A stretch of 64,000 nucleotides of DNA, from assembly GCA_964036045.1 (NCBI GenBank), contig OZ038382.1:82373918-82437917 (forward strand), given 5' to 3'. Made by a program: the position numbers and the translations under genes. Below the pieces are notes generated by a model. The model had not been told where the DNA came from. It saw only the letters and a program-made list of their open reading frames with translations, and made no database searches. Positions 10,970 through 21,271 of the stretch are shown here, piece after piece (position 1 is the first letter of the stretch; each line of letters begins with the position of its first letter). Origin of the DNA: Eutreptiella sp. 'Long Island Sound 2002' (lineage: Eukaryota; Euglenozoa; Euglenophyceae; Eutreptiales; Eutreptiaceae).

Positions 10970-12557
10970 GGTCGGGGTTCCACGCTACCGTGAGGTTGAT
11001 GTCGGTGCAGTGGAACCATGGGGCTACCAGTGCGTGGGCCTGTGGTGGTAGGTGGGTTGTGGGGTGGGTGTGGTGCCGTGCTACGAGGTGTAGTACGGGC
11101 CATGGTGTGGTCGGTGCCTCGGGGTCACAGGCCCAACATGTGCGTGGCATGCTCTGGGAGTCATGGGGGACGCCTTGTAGGTCTCTGGCGGTCATGTGGT
11201 GTTTTGGTATGCGCCATCTTGCCCCGTGGTGGATGACGGTGGTCTGCGTGGGTTTGGCTTCATTCGGGGCCAGTAGTAGGGTTAGTGGTGGGACTGGGCC
11301 CGTCACTGGGGGGACGGGTTTGTGTTTCGAGCCGGTGGGTGCGTAGGGCGGTGTCGCTGGGATGGGTCGGGTGTGTTGCATTTTGAAATCTCGGTAAGCT
11401 GCTCGCATGTCTTTGCTTCCCGGCAGAGTGTGTCCCGCTGCTCGTGCCGTCTGCGTGAGGTACTGGTGGAAGAGGCGGTATTGAGGCCATACCGGAAGCT
11501 GTACAAAGGGGATGTCGTGTGCCCCCCTGTAGTGCAGGACCCGCATTTGGGGGAGGGTGACGTATACTACGGTGATGGAGGCCCCGACAAGGTCTATGGT
11601 GTGGATGGTGCCCTTGGTGTGATGGCGGAGGTCCCCGCAGAGGACCGCTAGAGGCCCTTCCTCTGGGCACGTGTGGTTGGTGAGTATGGCGTGGTGTGGG
11701 GATGGGAGGAGAAGCTGCAGGTGGTTCCACAGGCGCGTGTTCATGTCGGTGGGCATGCCCGTCTGGTGGAGTACCCAGCGCGGGCATGTGTTGCGGGCCC
11801 GTTGTGCGGCTTGGAGGCGGATTGTGGTGACCTCGCGGACCTCCGGTGAGTGGTTGTGGCTCATGCGTTGAGGGAGGAGGGCGGTGTGTCTGGTGTAGGT
11901 CGCTTTCACCTCGTCCCCTATGGCGTCCCCATTGTGGGGCCATGCCGCTCGGATGGCGCGGGTGGGTATGGAGGTGGGCCAGCCCCCGTGTGCTGCCCAT
12001 GCCTTGGTCACGGAGCGTGTGGCCAGCTGGAGGGCGGTGGTGGGGTGTGTCAGGTGGAGTGCTTGGAAGCCTATGGAGCCGTTCAAGACCCCGGTGAGGT
12101 AGTACGCCAGGCTCTGGTGGGACAGGGAGAGGGCCTTGGTGGTCGGGGACGCATATCTGGGGAGATGGGCGAGGTGTGAGTGCAACTTTGGAGGGAGGGT
12201 GGCGTCCTCAGGGTTGGCGGCCTGGATTACCCCCAGGTGGGTGGTGGTTGTCACGACTTGCATGAGGGGCCCTTTTGGCCCTAAGGTGGGGGGTGTGGCA
12301 GACCCCTTGATCATGGCTACTGACTTTGTGGGGTTGACGATGAGGTTGTCGTGGGAGAGGTAGGAGACAGTCACATCCAGTAAGTCATTGGCCTGTTGGG
12401 TGACCGTTGGCCCGGGGTCCGGGGCATGGGGTTCGTGTGGGGTATGTGCGACCGTGAGGTTGGTGTCATCCGCGAAGCCCACCAGGGGGGAGAGGAGGGG
12501 GTAGGGTGCGTAGGCCGGGTAATCCCGCTTGATTGCGAGGGCCAGGGGCAGCGTCAC
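10527..12557 (-). pseudogene. LINE ORF2 reverse transcriptase (palm to thumb) and linker
   Basis: Opens just after the GVPQGGAEGPFLY box and contains the catalytic FADDTNLTV motif (about 12462-12480). Next comes NPTKSVAMI, a thumb-like region, and a long linker with Cys/His residues towards RNase H. Only about the first 540 residues are genuine. After about position 10950 the frame becomes low-complexity and the real protein moves to the RNase H frame. RT primes from a nicked target in LINE transposition. Both catalytic aspartates are intact. Confidence 0.82.
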
Positions 12558-13058
12558 GAGAAGGTACAGGAAGGGGCCTTCTGCTCCTCCTTGGGGGACC
12601 CCGCTGCCTGGCTCCAGGAAGGGGGTGAGGCCTTCTCCAGTGCGGACCGTTTATTTGCGGGTGCGGATGTAGCCGGAGGCGAAGTTGTAGTAGGGGAGGC
12701 CTAGGCGTTTCCACACCGCTTCTAGCGGGAGCCAGGGGGTGTTCGAGAAGGCTCATTTGACGTCCAGGGAGGCGACGGTGAGGTCTACCGGGTCCATGTC
12801 GGCGATGGTGTCCTAGAGGAAGATGGCCTCGTGTGGGGACCGGCCTGGGATGGCCCCCCAGAGGCTGGCTGGTATGTGGGGGTCCAGGTGGGGGCGGATG
12901 CGGCGTAGGAGGATGGTCCAGACGATTTTGACCTCCGTGACTGCACAGACTATGGGGCACCAGTTGTCCAGGTTTGCCCAGGCCCCTTTTCTGTAGAGGG
13001 GGCGGACAACGTTTGCCCAGTCTGGTGGCAGGGGGGTCTGCCCCGTGACAATGTCTCA
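12558..13058 (-). pseudogene. LINE ORF2 RT fingers/palm segment with four in-frame stops
   Basis: Reading through, the minus strand encodes RT blocks including LTVASLDVK, an RRIRPHLDPHIPASLWGAIP stretch and GVPQGGAEGPFLYLL. Stops lie at 13056-13058 (TGA), 12813-12815 (TAG), 12753-12755 (TGA) and 12651-12653 (TAA), all in one frame with flanking motifs preserved. The element is therefore dead, but it decayed mainly by point substitution, not by indels, in this part. Confidence 0.8.
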
Positions 13059-13787
13059 GAGGCGGTGGGCGAGGATGCGGAGGAAGTGGGCCGGGAGGTG
13101 GTAGTATGCCACCACAGGGAGGCCGTCGTAGCCTGGGGCTTTGTGTTGCCGGAGCCTGTGGATGGCCTTGCGGACTTTGTGGATGGTGAATGGGCGCTTT
13201 TCCAGTTGCCTCCTCTGGGCGTGGTTGAAGACCCGAGGGAGGCGGTCAATTTCGGCCTGGGTGTCCGCGTCCAGTGTGTCTTGGGTGGGCGTGTGTTGCC
13301 GGAGGAAGCTGTCTTGGGCGGCTTGGAGCACTGTGGCTGGGTCGTTGGTGAGGGAGCCGTCCTCCTGCCGGACCGTGGTGATAGAGCGGTGGCCGGTGTC
13401 AGTCATGGCGTCGTTGAGGTGGCGGATGGCCTTGTAGGGGAGTTCATGTTGCGCATACCGCTCGTGTTCCTGGGCGATGCGCTGTTGCCTGTGGATGTGC
13501 CACCGCTGCAGGTCTGCCCTGATGTGGGCTATCTGCGTCCTGCAGTGGTGTGTCTGGCGGCGGGCTTCGGGGGTGTCGGTGTGGAGGAGGGTCGCCAGTT
13601 GTTGCTCCGCATGCCAGAGGTCATGGATCATGTCCCCTACAGCCGTGGGTGGTTGGTCGCTGTCAGTGTGGGGGTGTTGCTCGAAGCCGCAGGCGACAGC
13701 GGCCGAGCGCATGGCTGTGAGTAGGTTGGTGGGGTCTGGTTGGATGCGCCAGGCCGGTCTATGGCCCTGTGATATTGGGACCAGCAA
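13059..13787 (-). pseudogene. LINE ORF2 endonuclease-RT linker and RT block 0/1
   Basis: Open frame of about 240 residues. It has a basic, helical linker (HIRADLQRWHIHRQQRIAQE), a Q-D/G segment (TVRQEDGSLTNDPATVL) and the conserved RT entry motif RLRQHKAPGYDGLPVVAYY near the end (about 13115-13145). The K-A-P-G-x-D-G box is diagnostic of non-LTR RTs. It joins the endonuclease upstream and runs into a stop at 13056. Confidence 0.82.
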
Positions 13788-13804
13788 TGCTTGTCATGCA
13801 GTGG

Positions 13805-14600
13805 GGGCATCTTCAGGGGGGTTGGTAGGCCTTGGTCCGCATCCTCTCGGGGGCTGGGGGGAAGGTTGGGGATGGTGAGGGGGATGTGCAGGGGGCTATG
13901 GCCTGTGGGTCCCAGCGGGAGGGGTCCATTTCCGGCTCCCGCCCGGAAAATTTCGGTGGGGTCGCCATAGCATACATCGATGCGAGATGGGGCGGCATCT
14001 GTTTTTTGGGGAAGATGGGATGGTTGGCCTTCGAGGTTGGCCGTCAGGTCTACGAGCCCCAGCATTTCAATGGTGTCGCGGACTGCATGGTCCTAGGGTG
14101 TGGCCTGTCCCCCTCGGTGCGCCGGGGTAGGGGCGGCGTTCATGTCGCCGATGATGATTGTGGGGGCGAGCATGGACATCTGGCGGTATGCCTCGGCCAG
14201 GGCTTGGAGGAAGGGTTCCTTGGCGTCGCTGAAGGGGACGTGGGCGTTGATGACGTTGAGCTGCCATCCGTCTCCGACGACCTCATAGACACCTAGCCTC
14301 CCTGGGATGCTGAGGTGGTGGTCGAGGTGGACTAGGATGCCGGTTTGGCGGTACAGGGGGGTCTCCTTGTGCCAGTAGCATTTGTACGCTTTCCGGTCCG
14401 GGGTATATATGGGGGTGGTTTCTGGGGGATCGTCGCGTTGTAGGCCTTGTTCCTGGAAGGCGAGGAGGTGGGGAACCCGGGCCGGCCCCTGTGGCATCAG
14501 GAGCTCCTGGAGGGCGGTTGTGGCGTCCTTGGAGTATGTGACGGCCCGATGGTTGAGGTCGAGGAGGTTGACGGTGGCCTCGGTGGGGGCGGGCTGGGGC
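13805..14600 (-). pseudogene. LINE ORF2 apurinic/apyrimidinic-type endonuclease
   Basis: N-terminal endonuclease of ORF2, which nicks the target to start target-primed reverse transcription. Motifs in order: VNLLDLNHRAVTYS (strand 1), HLLAFQEQGLQ (Glu), NVINAHVPFSD (about 14230), TIIIGDMNAAPT (Asp/Asn, about 14125-14158), SRIDVCYGDP (about 13960) and TGHSPLHIPL (catalytic His region; the usual S-D-H has become T-G-H). It is split over two minus-strand frames with a break near 14070-14095. In-frame coding-like sequence extends upstream of the methionine at 14497 to about 14600. Confidence 0.82.
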
Positions 14601-14632
14601 TGTTGAGGCTTGTGCCCTCGGCCCTTGCCGCG

Positions 14633-16280
14633 TCAGGGAGGGGGACTGGGGCTCGGGGTCTTTTTGCCGGTTGGTGGGCGGTTGGGTAGGCGCGGCGGGG
14701 GGAGGCCTTGGTTCCACTCCGGGGGGAGCTCCCCAGTGTATTTGGTGCCTCTGTGGGCCTTGTTCTCGTCAGTGCGGAGCCGGATGGGGTGGGCGCTGGT
14801 GAGCTCCAGGGTGTGGCCTTCTGGCTTGTCCGGGGCGCTGCTGTCTTGGTCTAGCTCATTTTGGCGGTGCCAGTCCACCCGGATCTGTGGCCCCCCTGTT
14901 GTCCCCCGGGTGGCGGAGGCAGTCCTGGATTGTGCTCTCACACCAGATCCAGTCGCCCGTGTGGTCGTTGCGGAAGGGCTGCTGGACCTTTGCGCCCTTT
15001 TCGAATCCTTGGTACGCCTCAGGCGGGGGCGATGCTGGTGGCGGAAGGGAGGATGATGAGGATGCCTGGTCCGGGTGGGGCGGTGGTAATGATGGGAGGG
15101 AGGATGACAAGGATGCTTGGTCCGGGTTTGCCGGATGGGTCGGGTGGGGTGCGGGGGGCCGGGAGGTCGCTGCTTCTCCGGCTTGGTTGGGGACGGATGC
15201 CCCCTTCTTTCATTTCGCTCGCTTCGGTGGGACTGGAGGTAGCGGGGCTGGGGGGGCGTGTGGTTTGAAGAGGGGGTGCGTTGCTTGCTGGCCCGGATCC
15301 CTTAGTGGGGGTTCTGCCGGCGTTTGCATGTTCGCTTTCGAGTGGCTGCGCATGAGGTCGGCGAGCTTGCGCACGGTCTCCGGGGAATCGGATGGCCATG
15401 GCAGTGCGACCGGGCTGTCGTCGAAGAGGTGGTGAAGGTGGTAGTTCCTCATGGCCTTGGCCTGCAGGACCAAGGCCTTCGCGGGTTTCGGTGTGTCTGG
15501 GCTGTTGGGGGAGCCCTGACCCCAGTAGAGTCCTTTGTGGAGGGCTTCCCACAGGGGGCCTCCGCGGCCTGTGAGGTCGGTGGCCTGGAGGAGTCGCTGC
15601 CGGCCCCGTGGATGGTCTTCCAGGTCTATTTCAGGGGTTTAGGCCTGGGCCGCCATGAGGACTCCGTGTGCCCAGTGGAGGACCCAGCATTGGGCGTCCG
15701 CTTTGAGGATGTGGATGGCGGGTTGTTGGGGGGGCGTGTCCAGGGTGTCCCACGATGCGATGGTTAGTTCTATCCTGGAGGAGTGGAGGTGTGGGGTGGT
15801 TCTGCGGCTTAGGAGTTGATCGATGTGGAAGGGGGTGACAGGATCTTTCGGGCCCTGCGGTGGTGGGGGCATCGCTTGGATGGTTGTGGGGTCCAAGTGG
15901 CATTCGTGGGCGGCGAGGTTGTATAGGGCGGCGGTGATGATGTGGTGGGCTTGCCCCTCCAGGACGATGTGGCGCTCCGTGCCGAAGTCCTTTGGTAGGT
16001 GGGCTGTTGGGTGGACGGTGATGTGGGCTAGGGCGCGTTGGTGGGCCTTTTTTCCCCCGTCTGGCGCCTGCGTCTGTTTGTCCCCCGGGATGTGCTGTTG
16101 TTGGTGTTTTGGTAGGGGCGGTCCCAGGGCGAGGGATTCTACTCCCTGGAGGGGGATGGCGTGTTCCCTGAACCTGTTGGGCATGATGTATATGCCCGGG
16201 TCTCCAGGTAAGTTGCTCAGGTACATGTTGTGCGTGATGGTCGGGGCCGGCAGCGGTTGATGCAGGGGCGAGGTGCATGG
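14633..16280 (-). pseudogene. LINE ORF1 (gag-like protein)
   Basis: Broken into at least three frames: 15639-16226 (DPGIYIMPNRFREHAIPLQG; HHIITAALYNLAAHE; CWVLHWAHGVLMAAQ), 15210-15550 (ETVRKLADLMRSHSK) and 14633-15110 (GAKVQQPFRNDHTGDW; VDWHRQNELDQDSS), ending PSPSPPP just before ORF2. ORF1 proteins of LINEs bind element RNA. I see no CCHC knuckle or RRM that I can name, so the assignment rests on position and on similarity of layout to the islands at 7.6-8.95 kb. A start near 16226 or slightly upstream is plausible. Confidence 0.55.
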
Positions 16281-16482
16281 GGTGGAGCAGGGCGGGTCAT
16301 GGTGCTCACACCGGGGGTGGTTGATGCCGTACGGGGTGACGTGTACGGTGAAGGGTCCGACGGCGCGCTGGAGTTTGTGGGGTTGGATGTTGTGGGGGCG
16401 CGGCAGTGGGAGGGACAGGACGCCCCCTTGGTAGGACGTTCTTCCTGCATTGTCAAAGGAGGCATCCCGAGCTCCCGAAGAT
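16281..16482. other. Upstream region of LINE ORF1
   Basis: About 200 bp of non-repetitive sequence between ORF1 and the ACCT tract. It may be the LINE 5' UTR. No promoter motif can be supported. Confidence 0.3.
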
Positions 16483-16502
16483 ACCTACCTACCTACCTAC
16501 CC
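16483..16502 (+). repeat. (ACCT)n tract in opposite polarity
   Basis: Four ACCT units plus ACC on the + strand, the inverse of the tract at 2880-2899. It could be the tail of a + strand LINE fragment or mark a nested boundary between the LINE body and the G+T-rich block. Confidence 0.55.
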
Positions 16503-16559
16503 TGTCGTCCCAGCAGTGGGCTGCAGCGCACGTCCTGTCGGGGGAAGCGGGGGGGCGTG

Positions 16560-19500
16560 TTGCTGAGCGGTGTACGATAGGGTGGGCGACCCGTGCGGGT
16601 TGGTGGCGTGCTCGCTCTGCCGGTACGTTCCCCGTGAACCCTGACCCTTGGTGGGTGGTGGAGATGTTGGTGGTGAGGGCGGTGTGGGTGCCGGAGTGGA
16701 TGATTGTGCCGCTGGCGGTGCCGTTGGCGAGGGTGGTATGGGCGTTAGCGTAGATGAGGTTGGTGCTCGGCTAGTTGATGGTGGTTAGTTGGTGGGTCAG
16801 CTGTTGTCGCTCTCGTCGTCGCCGGTGGTGTTGGTGCCTCTGATGTCGTGGACACTGATGGTGAGGGTGATGGTTGGTGAGCATGGCGAAGGTGACGTTA
16901 GGGGGCGTATGTGGTGTTGCCGGTGGTGTCGATGGTGAGGATGTTGTCTCTGGTCTTTGGGGCGTAACGTTTGTGGGCCGGACGTGGCGGTGGTGGTGAG
17001 GGTGCTGTAAATGACAGGTGGTGTGGCCCACCTCACCACCGGTGGTGGAGGTGTGATAGGTGCCGTGGTGGTGAGGGTGGTGTTGGCGACGGTGGGGTGC
17101 CGCGGGTGGTGTATTTGTTGTTGGTGGTGGAGCTGTTCTTTGTTTGCGGGTAGTCCCCGTCTGGCGGTGGTGGTGTTGGTGGTGTCGATGTTCGTTGAGG
17201 CCGTTGGCGATGCCAGGGGTTCCTGGCCTCGCGCGGGGTGGTGGTGGCGCTGATGAGTGCAGGTGGTGCCATGGGCGGCGGTGCCATTGACGGCCTGGCC
17301 GGGTGTTCTGGCGGTGTGGGTGCGGTGGCGGCAGTGTTGTGGTCGTTAGTTCATTGAGGTTTGTGTCTTTCCGGGTGTCGGTGACACTGATGGTGGTCCG
17401 AGCGGTAGTGGTGGGTGTGGGTCTGGGTGTGGGAGGTCTTTGGGCTGTTTTGGGCGCTAAGGGCTGGCTATCCTGCTGGTGCTGATCATCGTCTTCTGGC
17501 GGAGGGTGATGTTGCTGGTGGGGTGTCCGCTGGTGTTGCTGCAGGTTTTGGGTGTAGGTGTGGTTTAGGGTGCGGCGTTGGTTGGTGGCGCCGACAGTTG
17601 GTGGCGTGACTGGTGGTGGTGGCGCTGGTGGCGTGGTAGTGGGGGTGTCGGATGTTGGTGAGGCTGCCGTCATCGGTGTTTCGGTTGGTGCTGGTGATCG
17701 TGTCGCTGGTTGTGCAGATGGTGGGGGGTGTGGGCGCTGCCGTGGTTGTTCCTGGGGGGGGCTTGGGAAGGGGGACCTGTATCCAGGTGGTTTGTGAGGG
17801 TGTTGTGGCTATCGGTTAACGGTGCTGCTTTCGGTGGTGTTCTTGAGGGCGGTGCGGGTGTTGGCCGGGAGTGTTGTCGGCGAGGCTCTGGTTGTTAGTG
17901 CCAGCGGTTCGTGGTCGTAAGTGGTTAACCGGGCTTTCTTGCTGGTGAGGTTGGTGCAAGTGGTGTCGGTGACTGTTCGGCTGGTGCCATTGGTGCGGGC
18001 TGTGTGGTTCTTGTGTCAGGGGTCGGTGGCGTTGGTGACGGTGACGGTGGTGCGTTGGGGGTTGGTGCCGGTGGTGGCGCTCCAATGGTGAGGGTGCCGG
18101 GGACGCTGGATGGCTCCGCGTTGTTGGGTCTTCTCCTCGCCATTCCTGGCGGAGGGTGCCGCTCGTGTCACTGGTGGTGAGGGTGGTGGATGTGGTGGTG
18201 TTGCTGCGGTTTTTTGTGCTGCTTGGGTGGTGGGAACCCCTTGTTGATGTTGACGATGCTCCAGGTGAAGTCGATGCGGTCGGCGTGACGGTGTGTGCTG
18301 TTGCTGTTGCTACCTCTTGCTCGGGGCCCGGCGGGTGGCGCTGGTGGCGTTTGTTCGCCAGCCGTGCTGGCGTCTCTGGTGATGCCGTCGGTGGGGGCGC
18401 CCCAGGTGTTACTCTGTGCCGGGGTGGTAGGGGTGTTGTAGGTGACGGCACCTCGGCACTTTGTTGGTGGGGTTGGTGGTGGTGTGGATAGTGCTGTGGG
18501 TGTTGGCAGCGTTTGTGTTGCCGACGGTGAGGGCTGTCACGGTGGTGGTTGGCGTGTCTCGTGGTGGTCTGATGGCGTGGGTGTTGTTGGTGTGGGTGCT
18601 GGGCGCCGCCTGCGTTTTGGTTGTCGGCGGTTCCGGGCGTGCCACTCGTGGCTGGTGTTTGGCCGGGTGGTGCCTGTTGTCTCTGGTGTTGGGTTATTTC
18701 CTTCGGCTGTCCTTGGGTCTGTAGTGGTAGGTGTTGCATCGGTTGTGGTCGAGGGTGTCGATGCTGTGGGTGGTCAGCGGTGTCGCGGTGTTGCCGCTGT
18801 CGGTGGTGCTGGTGATGGTGTTGGTGAGGGCGCCCCCGGGGGAGCTGTGGGTGTTGGCGTTGTAGGGCGTTGTGGGTGATGCCCTGGTGGATGGTGGTGT
18901 TCTGACGGTGGGGGCCGGACCTTGCCACTCCTGGCGGAGGTTCCCATGGGCGTTGCTGGCCGGTGTGTTGGCCCTGGCCCCCTTGGTGTTGTTGTTGCCG
19001 ATGGTGTCGTACCGGGTGGTGTCGCCGTGGTGACTGTCATTGAAGGTCCGGCCTGCTGTTGGTGAGGTCGCACTGTCGGTGGTGCCGTCTGTGATGCCGG
19101 TGGTGAGGTCTTTGCGGCGTTGCTATGGTTTACGGCGTCTCTGATGTTGTTGATGCTGCTGGTGGTTGGTGTGGGTCTGTGTGTGGGTGGTCGGTGGCCT
19201 GTGTTCGGGGGTGGGTGTTGGCTGGTCCTGTGGCTCTGTCTGGGAGGGTGTGCAGTAGGTGGCGTGGGCTGCTGGTGATGCTGTTGGTGAGGGTAGTGCA
19301 GGCGATGCCCCGGGTGGCGTCGTGGGCGAGGCTGGTGTTGGTGGCGCCGGTGCTGTGGGTGCCGCTGGTGACTGCGAGGTGGATGGCGCCCTGTTGTACG
19401 TTTGGTGGCGAGGGTGTTGTTGTTGATGGTTCTGTGCGTGTGTCTTTGCCTCCTCTGGCCAGGGCGTGATGGTTTGTTGGTTCACCGGTTGTGGTGGCTT

Positions 19501-19925
19501 TGGTTTCCTCTGGTGGCGGAGGTTGCCGGTGGCGACGCTGATGGTGGGGTTATGGTGGCGATGGTGTGTTTGATGCCGTTGGCTTGGGTGGTGTAGGCGT
19601 TGTATCCGGTGTTGGCGTGCGTAGGTATCGTAGGCGCTGGTGAGGGCGGCTGTGCCGCCGGTGATGGTGATGGTGAGGGTGTTGTGTTGGCTTCATTGTT
19701 GGTGGTGTTGGTGTTTTCGATGGTGTGAATGCTGTCGGTGGTGGTTCTCGGTGCAGGTCGGTGGTTGGCGCGGGTGTAACGCCTTGGGTGTAACATGGTC
19801 GTTAGGTGGTTTCTTGTGTTGGTTCGATGTTGGCCAGGGTGTCTCAGGTGTCGTGCTGGGTGCTGGGGTTGCTGGTGTTGCCGACGGCGTCTCTGTTGGT
19901 TCCGGGTGTTTCCGCTGGTGGTTCC
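16560..19925. repeat. 3.4-kb G+T-rich degenerate minisatellite block
   Basis: The + strand is dominated by GGTG, TTGGTGA and GTGTTG words with very few A or C runs. Recurrent anchors are seen: CTGGCGGAGG at 17496, 18146 and 18931 and a variant at about 19513, spaced 650, 785 and about 580 bp, each followed by trinucleotide-like GTG/TTG/GCT arrays. Open frames on the minus strand (e.g. 17816-18928) translate to His/Thr/Pro-rich filler without motifs. The block ends at the right target duplication, so it may be the 5' region of the insertion, comparable to tandem promoter monomers of some LINEs. Confidence 0.6.
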
Positions 19926-19930
19926 AGCTG

Positions 19931-19943
19931 TCCAGGACTAGGC
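19931..19943. repeat. Target-site duplication, right copy
   Basis: TCCAGGACTAGGC, partner of 2866-2878. Gypsy A1 RT resumes immediately to the right. Confidence 0.75.
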
Positions 19944-20783
19944 CAGCATCGATACATTCTTGTATCTGTCGCTCAATCTCGTCGACCTGCTCTTTAGGAG
20001 CCGGATAGGGTTTCCTCCGGATCTTGTGACCCAAGAACTCGGGCTTCAGCTTGAGGTCCATCTGTACCAGCTTGTCACATGAGGCGGGGGGTGGTAGTTC
20101 CCGGAACACCTCCAGATAGGTCTTCATAAGCGTCTGCACGCGCGGGTCCAATAGCTTGATCGTGTCCTCCATGTCATCGTCAGAATGTAAGTTGCTTGCC
20201 CCCTGAGTAATAGACGTCTGTAGGTGATGCTCCAACGACTCCCCCCCCTTGGTAGTATCCTTCAACCCTTGGTAGGCATAAAGTAGGTCTCGTTCAACCA
20301 TCTCCGGTGGACGATGGCAACATAGGCACGCTCGAGGGGGTTCACATACACATTCCTCCGAGAGGTCGTCCTCCTCTGGGGTCCCCACATGGGCACCCCA
20401 CACGCTCTTCATGAGCTTAAGATCTACCTCCCTTTGCAAGGAGGTGATCTTCTGTTCGAGGCCCTCCTTCAATTGGGATAGATCTCCCATACGTCCTTGC
20501 TTCAGTGGCCATGAGCTGCGGGTAGGTTTAGCGTAGCATAGCTTCTTCGCCACCAACCTCCTTCTGGAGTCCACATACTCCCTTAGCCTGGATCGGGGAT
20601 CCAGTTCTTCGTCCAAGGGGTCCTCCACCCTCATCGAGAGTACGGGGTTCGGTGGCGCGACGTACTCGGCGTTCTCCACTTCCTCCACACAGGTCTGCAC
20701 GAAGAAGGCTTCGTGTTCAGTTTCGTCATCTGAGTGGATAGAGCTAGGGAGCTCGGATAGTCCACACTCAGAGACTCCATCAG
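19944..20783 (-). pseudogene. Gypsy A1 pol: protease-RT linker and RT N-terminus
   Basis: Minus-strand frame with SECGLSELPSSIHSDDETEH, a long acidic/basic linker containing a Cys-rich patch (ECVCEPPRACLCCHRPP), then the RT entry segment (MDLKLKPEFLGHKI; IERQIQECIDAGLVLD). The sequence matches A2 (55265-56278) nearly residue for residue until both ends, where it is cut by element B (right, GAACG) and by the 17-kb insertion (left). Residues beyond 19944 in the open frame are read from the insert and are not native. Cys-x-Cys-rich linkers of this type are not part of the standard gypsy layout. Confidence 0.85.
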
Positions 20784-20788
20784 GAACG
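20784..20788. repeat. 5-bp target duplication GAACG (left)
   Basis: GAACG precedes the TG of the first LTR and recurs after the TTACA end of the LTR at 32366-32370 (and in the tandem copy at 33876-33880). Five bp is the usual size for LTR retrotransposons. Confidence 0.85.
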
Positions 20789-21260
20789 TGTAACAGCAGC
20801 AGTGACAGCACTTAGTTTATACATCAATGTGATCAGAATTTCAATGATTCTCAGATGTACATTAGGGCAGTAAATTTCCCGCTTGTTTTCATGTTTTCTG
20901 TTCGCCGCCAGATGTCGCCTGTGAGAGCGCGTCGAGTCACATTTGTCTTTCGTGATTTCCCAATCGGATTTATTTAAATCATTTCGAATGATTTCACGTT
21001 GTGTTAATATGTGCGATTGATGCACAATGAGATACTATGTCTGCTCCATTTTTGTAGACCGGGTTTTTCTGACTATTCATATTCCACCATGGACTTACAA
21101 GTGCTTCGCATATGTCGCTCCCAGAGGCCGGATATGGGTCTGAAGAGGGTCAGTTGGGTTCGGAGATATCAGGGGCAGTGTCAGGCGTTACAACCCCTGG
21201 GGCATCAAGGCTACAGGCTTCGCAATCACAAGAAAGATCCGCCACTATGCAGCGGTTACA
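20789..21260 (+). repeat. B LTR 1 (outer 5' LTR)
   Basis: 472 bp, starts TGTAACAGCAGCAGTGAC and ends CAGCGGTTACA. The ends form the short inverted TGTAAC...GTTACA typical of LTRs. It matches the LTRs at 21550, 31883 and 33394 with scattered differences. Confidence 0.88.
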
Positions 21261-21271
21261 TGGTAGCAGAG
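21261..21271 (+). promoter_or_regulatory. Primer-binding site, initiator tRNA-Met type
   Basis: TGGTAGCAGAG directly abuts LTR 1. It matches the first 11 nt of the complement of animal-type initiator tRNA-Met 3' ends; the following AAAATC does not match. This fixes LTR 1 as a 5' LTR in + orientation. Confidence 0.65.

Larger units (their letters stand above)
2879..19930 (-). mobile_element. 17-kb GC-rich non-LTR retrotransposon insertion in gypsy A1
   Basis: The A1 RT sequence stops at 2865-2878 and resumes at 19931-19943 with a duplicated target. Base composition changes sharply at both junctions. The left end begins with an (AGGT)5 tract, which on the minus strand is a (ACCT)n 3' tail, and LINE ORF1 and ORF2 inside read on the minus strand, agreeing with that polarity. 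The content is larger than a typical LINE (5-8 kb), so it is probably several elements or a LINE that landed in an older repeat. An opposite-polarity (ACCT)n tract at 16483 supports internal nesting. Confidence 0.7.

Noticed and set aside
12651-13058. Four LINE stops as proof of C-to-T (RIP-like) mutation
   Set aside because: Any stop codon is one transition from some sense codon, so the stops alone prove nothing; an alignment with other copies is needed.
17816-18928. 370-codon minus-strand His/Thr/Pro-rich open frame
   Set aside because: Lies wholly within the G+T-rich repeat block; composition repeats in all frames; no methionine context or domain.
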